Part shown: positions 43,803 through 54,800 of the stretch, one piece after another
Position numbering within the stretch: position 1 is the stretch's first letter
Layout: each line of letters starts with the position of its first letter
NCBI GenBank assembly: GCA_027946365.1
Contig: JAPEUQ010000002.1
Coordinates: 682,001 to 746,000 of the forward strand
Direction: 5' to 3'
Source of the DNA: Kalmusia sp. IMI 367209
Taxonomy: Eukaryota > Ascomycota > Dothideomycetes > Pleosporales > Didymosphaeriaceae
DNA: 64,000 nt
Program-made: the position numbers and the translations under genes
Notes under the pieces: generated by a model
Told to the model about the DNA's origin: nothing
What the model saw: the letters and a program-made list of their open reading frames with translations, nothing else
Databases searched by the model: none

Positions 43803-46800
43803 AGACTTAATCTACGAACAGCTGAAGATCATCAGCAACCGTCTAAGCATCTTGTCTACTGGAAGGAAATAGCTGTGCGCCATAGTTTGCAGGATTCGCC
43901 AGAAGCGGAAAAAAAAGTCACAACCCTCTTCCCCACCTCTTCACTACATCAGATAGCCTTACAAATGACCAAAACAACTGAGATGATACATAGGTTTTTT
44001 TCTGACTGTGAAACAAGTCGTAGGTGCTTGACCAAGTTACTGGAGGCTGTTGTTGATATGAGGAATTGACGAACGCTGTTTAAGCCCTTTACAAGTTCAG
44101 AACTTTTGTGTTGGACTCACGCGACACTTCTGCAACTTTATCTACTTATTTAACTCGATATTTTAACTCAAATCCACTTCGTTCACCATGTGATTGTGTC
44201 GTGGTGGCGAATTATAGCCTGACTATCTCAAGATATTGGTCGGGCTTCGTCGCTGACTAATGCTATTTCGGTTCGAAATTTTAGCGGCTGTGAGGGACAC
44301 TTATTTGGGGTGGCTCTTCGCAGATTCGGGGGTAGCGCTGAAACCAAGCCTCTCGACACACAACACTCAAAACAATTTTCAGGCGTATGTAGTTTTAAGT
44401 GCTAGTGTAATATGCTTGTCAGTGTTTTGAGCTTATACCGGTAGGATCGCGTAGAACACGGCCTTTTTTTTTATAGTAAAACTGAATATGAGCCTCTATG
44501 GACCGAGTAGACCATCTAACTGTAGCATCTGTTCTTAATAATTCTTCTATAGGAGCTAATCCTGTTAAACTAATTATATTATCTCTAGTGGCGCTTGAAA
44601 TCACCGAAAACCGTATTAACCGAGAAACGAAATCTAACAGTTCTTTCCACCTAGACAACGCAATTCGAAAGTGAAAATTGGGACTTGGACTTTGTATCCC
44701 CAGCGCGGCATAGCTCATCCGCATTCGTCCGTGCTCCGTCGGGGTACAGCCTAATATGCCGGGCGCTGGTTGTGCATGACGCTACTGCCTGCCTTGTAAG
44801 ACTTTGCTCTGACAGACCTATCGATGAGATCGTAAAATTGTTCACAGATTCCCTAGTGTGTTTACGGGACCGGGCCTAGGAAGTGCGGGAGTTGAAATCC
44901 CTATGCCTGCGAGCAATGTCGTCTGAGGTTGCTAATGCGGGCGTAACTGGTTCAGGCGACGAGAGTAGTGGTGATGTTGATTGTGAAGAATAAGGGGAGA
45001 GGGCGAGTGCCGCGCTCAATGAGTAATCTCCACTAGAATTCTGGAGATTGCTCTCTCCGTGAGTCCTACAAGGCTAATCCTATTAAGCCAGGCCCGGCAA
45101 GGCTTAGACACTGGGAACGGTGTTAGAAAGAGGACACAGATGCAAATAACAGTTCAAACGATAATGAGCCTTTGAAAGGCTACTCGCAGAGAGCGGGGGA
45201 TTATCAGGTTGGGTTTAGCAGAGATTATTTACTCAGTCACTATTCCGAGCCATTCGGATTCAAAGGGCGATCATATCTCTATATTACCCGTAATTGTTTC
45301 AGATGGAGGACAAGAGTTGCGGTCGACCATTCTGATGACGATAAAACAACACTTTCAGAGGCTGAATTCACGATGCGTAACACCGTGATAAAGGCCTCTA
45401 TCGCCCAAGCTAGCCTAGTAGTACTTACGCGACGCGGTGAGCAGCGTCGTCTACCTTGAAAAGGAAACACCCATCCATACATGACGAAAATGCCTAGCCC
45501 GGATTGTTCTACATGCTGGGAATGAGGTGATGTACTTATTAAGGCATTCAGAGGCTACGCTAGAATCAGTCTCTCCATATAGAATAGGAATCTACTATCA
45601 CTAAACATCTGAGAGCTATCTTACCCCAGAGAAATATCCAATGTTTTAGTAGTTCCCAATTAAAGGCGCCTTTTAACGTTGCCTAATAGGAAGTACATCG
45701 CCATCACCGTCGTTGGCCTAAATGTGATAGAGCCCATCAATCTCATCAGGCATCGCCTCCTTCCGAATCTTCGCCGGAGAAAAGTATGCGCCTGAACTTG
45801 ATCCGAGGCTGGTTTCAGCTGACTTGGACAGACGGCATAAGCTGATTTCATGGCGCAGCAATCGCCAATGCTCTCTCTTTCTCTCTTTGTCTCTGAGGCC
45901 GTCTCCTTCGAGTCCGGTCATTCTGCTGGAGGACCTCCTACTGCTGGTTTTCCTACGGCCGTTGTCTTCGTTTCGGGCTTCATTGCTGTACAATCTGGAT
46001 TTCTACGGACCCTTGTTCTCGACTCGAGGCTGGTAATCCGGTCGTTCCTGGCTCAACCTCGTCATGAACTTAGACTGCAAACCGAGCTTGTGTGTTGCGC
46101 GTAGTCGGGATTCGGAACCACATTGTGAATGATGATACTTGTCACGAGTTGATGGCGCATCATGCAGCAGTGCAAAAGCTGGAATCTAAGAAATCTGAAA
46201 GTTCTGTCACGAATCTGAGGATTCAAAGATTGTGTTCAAGTTATTTTGTATATGCATTACGTACACACTCAACTGACTGCTGAGAGGCGCGTTACCGCGA
46301 GCGAATGCTAGAGATGCGTGTGCGAAGGAGAAGGCTAATTAGGCAGCTGCGCGAGCCCTAACTTAGCAGGCTTGTAAGGCATAAAAGCAACTTTGAAATT
46401 ATATTGAACTATCCTCACAAGTAATAAAAATGTGCTAGAGTCCATTATCAGATTTTTCAAAGCAGAAAAGCTTCAGCGTGAGGCTATAGATTCAGGCGAG
46501 GCATTATCAGTTGCATCCGCGTCACAGTCGCACACAGGCCGAATCATCAAAATATTAAGCAAAAATCTATGATTTAGATAGCTAGAAATGATCTTAAGGC
46601 CTATGAAACCTGAATCTCAAGAATACTCGTAATAGCGTCAATTGTGGATGGTCCTGCAGCCTCATATTGTTGACAGAGATTTCGCTGTTCCGAGATACTT
46701 GGTCGAGTTCACGCACATAATGGCCGCGATTAGCTTTATATCTGAGATTCTGTATAGCTTGGTAAAGTGAGTCGTACCTGAGGACGCGCAGTCTTTGGGA

Positions 46801-47582
46801 ATAGAGAAGGTAATTAACTTTTACGAACTGCACCTAAGTGACAAACTACCCTTTCGTACGGCTTGCTAATATGCACGTAGCTGAAATTGCAGGTATGGGC
46901 TGGATGAATCGTTGTTCATCCTGGGGGCCTGGAAATGTAGGAGTTGGGTATAAGCTTCCGCAAGGGACATAGAGCTGTCGAAAGTATTGATGTATCTCCA
47001 CTAGACACTTCATAGGCGGGTGTATAAAAGCGTCCAGACAAAAGTCCACAAGCGGTTTGTGGACTTTGACAGACAAGATCACAGGTTGTGCGGGCGTAAG
47101 GCTGAGAACGCAGGGAAAGCGAACGAAACCCATGTGAAGTCAACGTGAAGCCATGTATTGCGGGATGATATTAAAGCGATAGGACAGTATAATTATTTGA
47201 AAGACTAGCGGAATGATTCACTTGACGATTGCATTCTACTTTTCAAGCCATTCCTCTAGTATATATCGTGGCGGTAAATACGAACGATCAATCGGGCAAC
47301 GCGTTGCGTCCATGGTGAGTAGATGGTGGTCTCGATGGCGTGCTAGACATTGTTGATTCTGCGTACGTTACTGTGGGCTTGCCCTCAGTTTACATACGAT
47401 CGTTTGCGATGTAGCCTTCACATATGGCCATGAGTCCTTGAGAACTGATATTCCCTTCCGCTCAGCGATATACAAGCAGTAGTCATCCTACGGTGTTGGA
47501 CAAAGGACTTCCAGATAGGCATTTTAAGACACATAACTTCAAACGATCACTATTGCCTAGGTATTTGCGTAGTCTCATGTCC
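43803..47582. other. 3.8-kb stretch without a recognised gene
   Basis: Many frames of 60-100 codons on both strands, none with a domain I recognise. Candidates considered: minus 44419-44724, plus 45172-45459 (NEPLKGYSQRAGDYQVGFSRDYLLSHY...) and minus 46846-47133 (ATG MGFVRFPCVLSL, Cys-containing). They may be eroded genes or mobile DNA. Confidence 0.35.
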
Positions 47583-48782
47583 TCATCGTGGGATATTATA
47601 CAACGATACTTCCTGATCGCCACTCAGCCTAGAAAATCCATCCCTGCTTAAAATGGGCGACGGTAATGTCAACTCCTTCGTGCTGTCCGAGTATTTTAGC
47701 TCGATGCCCGTCTCTTTGCTAATACCAGTTGTAGCGCTGGAGTTCTTTGTAGACTTCTTAGACAAGTTGCTCGTGAACTTGATAAGAGCTTTTGGAAATG
47801 TGACGCTCTTAAACATCCAGGCGAAGAGAGGATTCATCTGTAGCAATGTAGCCGCAAGGAAGTATACACCCGGTTCGACAAGAGTCCAGAGAAGAGGTTT
47901 GCCGCCGTTGTAAGTATAGTCGGTAAAGATGTCTGCGCGCCAGAATTCGACAAAGCGGAGAATAGAGGTAACGATACCACTAGTTGTCGTTAGCACGAAC
48001 ACACGAGGTGAGATGCGAAACTTGTCTACATACACAGAACCTATTCCAAAGGTTGCGAACAGACCAATCTTTGTGATGAGCGGGAGCTGCACGGTGTAGA
48101 TAGAGGGAAAGCAGAGCGCCATCAATGCGAGATCGGTAAGAATATTCGGGAAGCTAACCCAACGATACGCGGCCACAAGGTCGATGCACTTGCCGCCCGG
48201 AATCGATTTATCCCAGTTATACGCAAAAGGCTTACAAGCAAGTGCAGGGCTTATGATGCCGTATCCAAATAGCAGAATCATGGCAGTCGAGGTAGCGTAA
48301 CAAGCGTAACGCAACCCGCGTCGATGCCTCGCAAAGATGCTGTAGTAGAGCAGAAGGATGACAAATTTGGAGCAGGTACAAGCGGGTATGTAGCACCACT
48401 CTATTGCTTTGCTGATCTTAAACCGCCATATAAGTGTCGGTTTTGGGACCAGGACGATGTGATGTCCGCCCCCGCCGAATTTTAGGTTGCAAGCCACTGT
48501 GTTCCATGAATAAGCATAACTAGGATACTATCGACACGCCAGAATTTAAGCTAACTTACACAAAGTCTCTACGGCAAGGCTACAGGAAAATAGGTAGCCT
48601 CCGACCATCAACCACGGAAGGATTGGGTACGTGTTCGGTTTTTGGATCCAGCGGGAGATCCAGTACGCGATGAACACGGTGGTCTCCAGAACAACGAAAG
48701 TAATCGCCGCGTCGTTTACAGGCGGGCAATGATCTTCAGCTCTGTACTCGGGAGTAACGACTAGACTAGGGGGAAGTGCCAT
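47583..48782 (-). CDS. SAT4/rhodopsin-domain integral membrane protein (intact)
   Basis: Two exons: 48782-48560 and 48496-47583, with a 63-nt intron (GTAAGT...ACACAG), 378 residues. ATG 48782 has an AAAATGG context; an upstream Met would add 34 residues. About seven hydrophobic segments are seen: AAITFVVLETTVFIAYWIS, PWLMVGGYLFSCSLAVETLL, CSKFVILLLYYSIFA, AMILLFGYGIISPALACKPF, FPNILTDLALMALCFPSIYTV, KIGLFATFGIGSVYV, and the last near LWTLVEPGVYFLAATLLQM. The CKPFAYNWD...GKC loop and the P-x-E-x-G-like VEPGVYF helix are SAT4-family marks. The C-tail is polar and Ser/Lys-rich. The family includes Pth11-like receptors, but most members have no known ligand. It is the only unbroken SAT4 gene of four in the window. 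Confidence 0.87.
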
Positions 48783-50156
48783 TTTGAGTGGGAATTTTCT
48801 CCGGATCTTTGCTAACGATGAGAGAGTTCGTGGAACCTCGCTCACGTGAGAGAGAACTAGAGGATTTGTATCGAGGCTGTCCACTAGATGCTGATGATTT
48901 GATCCTTTTCAAAGATGGCGCTTTGCCCGGTCTTTGCATTCACTCACGGCTAGAAAACTGTGCCGCAATATGATTGACAAACGATCGGAGTCCGAGAATG
49001 TAAATCCATCACTTCAAATGGAGCACAGCAAGCAGCCAGTACTTGGCGTTTTGGCATGAGACGTTGCCATACAAGGATGCTTTAGTGCTTACTCTCGTCC
49101 TCATGCCCATGTTATCTTTCAGCAATCTTGAGGCCGATGATGATCCCGCGTACTGTAGGGTCACTACAAGCCTACGCAGCATTGCTTGCAACGTGCAGAA
49201 AGTGGGGTAGTACCAATATAACGTTTATCATAGTCCGAGACGCTTCCGAAATGGCGGCGCAGATGTTTCCCCACTTGCCGTGCGAAGTATGTACACCAAC
49301 GCTCGCTGGTGGTTGTTTGCAAGGTGTGAGTAGTACAAAAGTGGCGCTACAAGGACAAGGCTGCAGCGCTATCCCTCTAAAGCAATATGTTCGAGGGCGA
49401 ACTGGTTGTCAGCGTTGTCCGTATAAGACTCAGCATCTCTCAATCATCGTCGATAAATTGTTCTAAGTTGCTTCGAATCAAACTTTGGAAGCCTTGGACT
49501 CTGTTTTAGCTGCACTAACACCATCCTACAATAGCACCATCGGTATAAGACCGCCGCACATGCCACGGGCGAGCATACCAAGCATGCACTTCGTAGTCGG
49601 TACGGGCCGCACACGGACTGTAATCAAGATGGGATACTGTGAGTTGAACATGCAGCGTGATGGCACAGCTGGCCATGCGCGTACAGGTCAAGGATAGTTA
49701 CATTGTCAGTTCGGGCTGTACAAGGCTAATGATGGAGGTGGGATGATCTGAGGAAAATATGCAGCTATACGGCACAGCCGGCCATACACGTCCGTGCTGA
49801 AAGAGGAAACAAAAGTAAATCCGTCGCATATCGTTGATGCCGGTTGTTCAGCTTGTTGTTATGATCATCGCTAATTTATGCTCAGTACTCAGTCTCAGGG
49901 TATCTGCAAGTCCGCATTGCCACAGGTAGTTCAAAGAATATCCGACACGACACCTTCCGAACAGATACAAGATTTCCAGAATCACTGGGTATCTCGGTAA
50001 TTTAAGGATTGCTAAATGGAGATAGATATGCACTCAAACACGATGATCTTATTCTGGTTACTCTACATGAGCATAATCATCAAAAGACTCAATGGTGGAA
50101 TATTGCGTTTGAACTTGAGTTACACCAGCCATAGCACTACTTGGCCGTTAAGTTGA
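48783..50156. other. No recognised gene; contains a short direct repeat
   Basis: Promoter side of the SAT4 gene and 3' flank of the beta-lactamase-like gene. A 33-bp imperfect direct repeat lies at 49652-49684 and 49761-49793 (GCAGC.T.A.GGCACAGC(T/C)GGCCAT). Confidence 0.4.
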
Positions 50157-51850
50157 TCAGAACCTTGCCCATATTTTTGACCTCACCATATCTTTCTTAT
50201 TCTGGAATATTTCCGGTGTTCCAAGGGGATCGTGATGCCAAGTGAAATGCTGGACGTGTCCATACTCAGACAGCTTGAAATGAATCTTGTGCCATTCCGG
50301 CGACAAGAACGGCCACATACCCTTTTCGCAAAGCTCCCATTCCCGATCTGCCTTCCAGTAAAAGGTATCACCGTCATAGGGGAACAGATCGAAGCTTGTC
50401 CTGGTCGTACCTTTCACTGTCAGAAGCAGATGATCTCCAACTGCAGTGATGCAGTTGACAATATTTCCAACAGCGTTGCAGTACTCGCCTTGGTACTCCT
50501 TTAAAGGTAGAGACGGCGGAACATCAGTCTTCTTCTTCTTTAATTGTGAAGCGAGGCGATCGTAGCCCATGAGTTGGAAAGACTGAGCCATCTCTGACAT
50601 CTCTGTGAACTTTTCCCTTTGTGGCGCTTCTCCGAGTAGAACCGATAAAGCTAACTGTGCAGAGAAATCTGTCGCATCGACCACGGGGAGCGCGTTCGCC
50701 AGAACTACAACCGCGCTCTCCATGGATGGAACCATGAACATAGATCCATGGAAACCCGGAATGCCAGCAGTATGAAACCAGATGTTGAGGCCTTCGTTAT
50801 TGGTGCCAAAATCAGGGATTGGGTATTGAACTGCTCCAAACAACTGCTGGTTCATGCTTGATATACTGAGAACGGCTGGAAGGGTAATGCGATAGAGACC
50901 AAGACAATAGGCTAACTTCTCAATATCTGGACCTACTGGCACGTGCGGCTCAATGATCTTTTGAGCGTACTTCCAGGGAGAATTAGGCGTCGAATCGCAG
51001 TTGTTGTCTCGCTGATATGTAAGAGCCGAAAGAAAAGACTGATACATAGTCAAGACATCGTGAAGGCTAGACTTGCAGCCCACGGCGCCTGCAAGCCCTG
51101 TAGCATCTGTCGCCCCAGGTGATAGAATTGTACATGCGGAGAAGTCATTTCGCACAGCATGCGCTTTGGCGTCGTTGTCTCCTTCGCCGTGGGATCCGAA
51201 GTGAGTGCGCGTCATGCCCAAGGGCCGCAGGAATCTTTCCCGAGCAACAGTCTCGAAGGTCTGCCCTGTGACCCTCTCGATAAGGTCTGTCAAAAGACTG
51301 TAGTTCCATTGTGAATACACAAACTTTTCCCGGAATGGTGTGACAGCTTCTACTGAAGCCGCTGTGCGGACAGTCTCGCTGCGTGGTATGACCATCTCCG
51401 CACGTTGATGAGCGAAAGACGCGTGAGATACAGCGAGGCCACTTCTGTTCGAAAGCAAGTCTTGTACCGTAGCTTCCTGTCCGATGACGTCCTGGCGTTT
51501 CCCAAATTCAGGCAAGTACTTGCGGATGGGGGTGTCCCATTCGACTTCGCTGGTGCCATCGTAGACAAGTGAAGCTACCACGCCTGCAGTTAGAAGCTTT
51601 ACCAACGAAGCAATATGATCTGGAACGTTGAATAAGCATAAAATATGTTTTGCGACGGGATCGAAGTATACTGACAGATACTGTCATTGTCTGGTGGTAC
51701 GGCGTAGTCGATGTTCTTGCGCCCGAAATGGGCAGTATGCAGTATAGAACCACAGTGCAAGACTCCTAGCGAGAGCCCTGGGGCACCGCTAAGCTCCAGA
51801 AGCCTGGAGATGGTAGGATGAAGAGCCTGAATCTTTTCCACGAGGTCCAT
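50157..51850 (-). CDS. Serine beta-lactamase-fold protein (class C / transesterase-like)
   Basis: Two exons: 51850-51676 and 51619-50157, with a 56-nt intron (GTCAGT...TTCCAG); 545 residues. The nucleophile motif S63-L-V-K66 spans the splice junction (YHIASLVK), as SxxK should. The second motif, normally Y-x-N, reads YSQ in FVYSQWNYSLL. A C-terminal domain of about 130 residues follows (GEYCNAVGNIVNCITAVGDHLLLTVKG), typical of fungal members. An in-frame ATG at 51947 could add 32 residues. The fold covers hydrolases and acyltransferases such as LovD of lovastatin biosynthesis; this protein is longer than LovD, so acyl transfer is only a possibility. It is divergent from the P450 with about 210 bp between starts, a likely shared promoter in the polyketide cluster. 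Confidence 0.85.
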
Positions 51851-52063
51851 CGAGAGGGAGTGTTGGTGGGTTGGTGAAAGAAACTCAACCCAATGAGCAG
51901 TCTTAACAAGATGAGCCTCGGTAGTGCGCGGCTGTGCACGACGCATGTAATATAAAACAAAGCGCCCCGAACCCACATATGGATACGTGCAGGGTCTGGT
52001 GCGCCGTTATTGATAAGGGGCCGCTCACGCACGCAGCATGCAATGTTCAGGTCTGATCTCAAC
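51851..52063. promoter_or_regulatory. Bidirectional promoter between beta-lactamase-like gene and P450
   Basis: Only about 213 bp separate the two divergent start codons (116 bp if the beta-lactamase-like protein starts at 51947). There is no room for independent full promoters, so joint control is likely. Confidence 0.45.
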
Positions 52064-53668
52064 ATGGCTTTCATCAACTGGACTTACAAGTTTTCTGACC
52101 TTTTAGTCCTGCCAATTATCCTGATTTGTAGCCGGCTGTTATTCTATCGCATCTACAATCGGTACTTCCACCCACTTGCACACATCCCAGGACCATTCTT
52201 TGGACGTATGTCACCATGGCCATCAGCTTTGCATGCCTGGAAAGGAGATCGACATCTATGGCTAGAGCATTGCTTCAACAAGTATGGGGACAAGGTGCGT
52301 GTAGCACCTGATACGGTTCTCTTCCGTAACACTACGGCCTATCGGGACATATATGGCAACCGATCCAACGTACGGCGAGCCGACTTTTACGACGCTCTGA
52401 AGCGGGAGGAGAACCAGTACAGTACAATCACATACATGGACAATGCTAGCCACACCAAAAGCCGAAGACTCCTAGATCTGGCTTTCACAAACAGGTCGCT
52501 CAGAGCGTCCGCGGACTTTATGCAACAGCATATCGATCGGTGGCACGAGCTGTTGACTAGGGACAGCGGCGACGACTGGACTCCGTCATTTAACTTCACC
52601 GATCGAGTGAACTTTCTAGTTTTCGACATCTTGGGTGACATCTGCTATGGAAATTCGTTCAAGACAATGGAACCGTGAGAGAACGCGTTCAATGCTATCC
52701 CTCGTGCAGCAGTCAGGCTCATGACGGTGCTCTACGCCATTGCAAAGTCGCCTTTCTTACATCTTGTTATTTATTTGAGACCACGAGGACTTTCACGCAT
52801 CTTCAAAGCAATTCGGCCCAAGCAGATTGTAGTCTTCGATGATTTCGTGGAAGCCAGCATCGCACAACGAATCGAACGCGAGAAACGAAGCGGCATATCG
52901 GGCGAGGCACGCCAGGATATGTTCCACTTCATCTATAATGCTAAAGATAGCGAGACAGGTGAGGCGGCATTCAGAGACGAGCGGCTTGTCGCCGAATGTC
53001 GACTACTCGTGATTGCCGGCTCAGACAGCACTTCAGTCACTCTTTCGGGTCTGTTCTTCTACCTATCACACTACACGACGGCTCTCGACAGGCTTCGACG
53101 CGAGATCACGAACACCTTCCATATCCCGGACGACATTGCGCCTGGTCCTAAATTGTCGTCCTGCAAATACCTAAGGGCGGCAATTGATGAGGCAATGCGG
53201 ATGTCGCCTGCCGGACTGTCTGAGCTTCCACGGCAAGTGTTGCCTGGTGGCACAGAGATTGATGGCGAGCATTTCCCTGAAAACACCATAGTCGGCACAG
53301 CGGCCTGGTGCGATGGGTTCAATGACGAGGTGTACGGCGACGCCGCTGTTTACCGACCCGAGCGCTGGCTCGTAGGTGACACAAATTCCGCTGAGGACAT
53401 CGCTCGGATAAGGGCAAACTTTCACCCTTTTTCCATTGGGCCTCACAACTGTGCAGGAACAAACTTCGCCCTGCAAGAGTTGATGCTTGTTGTGGCGAAA
53501 ACGGTGCATCGATTCGATATTCGCCTTGCGTCGGAGTGGGTCAAAGGTGCAGGTTTGCGGCACAGTCGTGTGATTGGGGGAAGGGAGGTGCCGCAGTTCC
53601 AGCTGCGAGATGCGTATATTACTGTCAGGGATGGTCCAATACTGCAGTTTCGAAGAAGGCATGGCTGA
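52064..53668 (+). pseudogene. Cytochrome P450 with one premature TGA
   Basis: ATG 52064 (AACATGG) opens an N-terminal membrane anchor (LLVLPIILICSRLLFY) and the HPLAHIPGPFFGR hinge. The frame is single from start to TGA 53666-53668, except for TGA at 52676-52678. There FKTMEP*ENAFNAIP is expected to be MEPGENxFxAIP, a GGA-to-TGA change. All P450 marks follow in the same frame: I-helix AGSDSTS, K-helix EAMR, YRPERW, and haem ligand FSIGPHNCAG. The TGA overlaps GTGAGA, so a splice donor was considered, but the following codons are conserved family sequence in the same phase. Length 534 if read through. The sequence resembles fungal microsomal P450s labelled benzoate-4-monooxygenase-like in clusters. 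As it stands the product lacks the haem domain. Confidence 0.87.
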
Positions 53669-54097
53669 TGCATCTGAGGGAAACTGGGAAAACGAGGCAA
53701 CGAGGCAATCTTTCCATAGTGTTCGATCGCTTGAGCAATCATTTTCGAGTGGGGTCAATTTGCACAAGTACAAGCGTGATATGCATTTACCAGGATCAGT
53801 CAAACCGCGTTGCCTGGAGTTTGAGCAGCGTACGATTAATTCTCGTCAATACTAGGCTAGGTCATACATAGGTATACATTCTCGGGGTTGAGATATGATT
53901 CTCTCCATTTCCGGAACGAACCTCGACTTTGATATAGTGACTTACACACCATCTGGCTTCTTGAAGGTCCCTACGACCCGGCTTTCGCATAATTTTGTCG
54001 TCCAGCATCAGTCACTTTCTTCTGCAATATCCACATCAAGTACCAGTCTAGCATACCACACGGTACACTAAACATTAAGCAACAAGCCATCCGGACT
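53669..54097. other. Intergenic region, P450 to FSH1
   Basis: 3' flank of the P450 and promoter of the FSH1 gene; short frames only. Confidence 0.4.
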
Positions 54098-54754
54098 ATG
54101 CGAATACTCTGTCTCCATGGTCATGGCTCGAGCTCTACTGTGTTCAAAGCACAGACCGCGACCATCCGCCACGAGTTAGGCAAAGATCACACATACGACT
54201 TCGTTCAGGGAACCCTTCTCGCGGACATGGCACCTGGCCTTGAATACATCTCGAACCCGGATAGCCCCCATTTTGCTTACTACAAAATCGACTCCCCTTC
54301 CAGCTTCATTGATGCACTCAAACAACTCGAAGAATACATCATTGCTGAAGGTCCCTTTGATGGGGTTATGGCCTTCTCGCAAGGTGCCGGGCTTGCAGCC
54401 ATGCACATAACGCGTAGTCAGCTTGAAGGAAGAGTTCCCCCCTTCAAATTTGCGGTGCTTATCGCCTCTAACGACGTCTACGATCCTACTGCATGGTTGC
54501 AGCGAGGTGTGGTCCAGCCTTTGGACACGCAAATTCATGGACGGCCCATTAAGGTACCCACGGTAGTGGTGTGGGGGGAACAAGATCCATGGAAGGACCG
54601 AAGTGAACGGACAATGGGTCTATGTGAGAAGGACAAAGTGTTTGTTGTAAGACATGCTGGGGGCCATGATGTGCCTGGGCTAGCGGCTAAAGAAGCTGTA
54701 CATGAGGTTGTCAAGATGATACGCCGCGTCATTATCATGGCAGGCGAGGTGTGA
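54098..54754 (+). CDS. FSH1-type serine hydrolase (possible polyketide thioesterase)
   Basis: Single exon, 218 residues, the usual size of FSH1 proteins. It starts at once with the fold's first strand and oxyanion turn (MRILCLHGHGSSSTVF). The nucleophile is Ser94 in FSQGAG, the acid lies in WGEQDPWKDRS and the His in RHAGGHDVPG. The family comprises small alpha/beta hydrolases; in fungal HR-PKS clusters members such as LovG release the finished chain from the ACP. Position between P450 and MFS, 2.4 kb from the PKS, supports that role by inference. The gene is intact and convergent with the MFS gene (46 bp between stops). Confidence 0.9.
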   Translation: MRILCLHGHGSSSTVFKAQTATIRHELGKDHTYDFVQGTLLADMAPGLEYISNPDSPHFAYYKIDSPSSFIDALKQLEEYIIAEGPFDGVMAFSQGAGLAAMHITRSQLEGRVPPFKFAVLIASNDVYDPTAWLQRGVVQPLDTQIHGRPIKVPTVVVWGEQDPWKDRSERTMGLCEKDKVFVVRHAGGHDVPGLAAKEAVHEVVKMIRRVIIMAGEV

Positions 54755-54800
54755 TAGATTGTGTCCTTAACGATAGAGTTGACGTACTACGTAACATACT

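Noticed and set aside
44419..44724. Minus-strand frame with LTGLAPIEELLRTDATVRW resembling the C-terminus of fungal non-LTR reverse transcriptases
   Set aside because: Only one short block, with no catalytic RT motif or poly-A end nearby; the resemblance is too weak to call.
45172..45459. Plus-strand frame NEPLKGYSQRAGDYQVGF...
   Set aside because: Coding-like composition but no domain, no ATG context (starts at a non-canonical codon) and no splice partners.
52675..52720. Intron starting at GTGAGA over the P450 stop codon
   Set aside because: It would delete ENAFNAIPRAAVRLM, which matches conserved P450 sequence in the uninterrupted frame.
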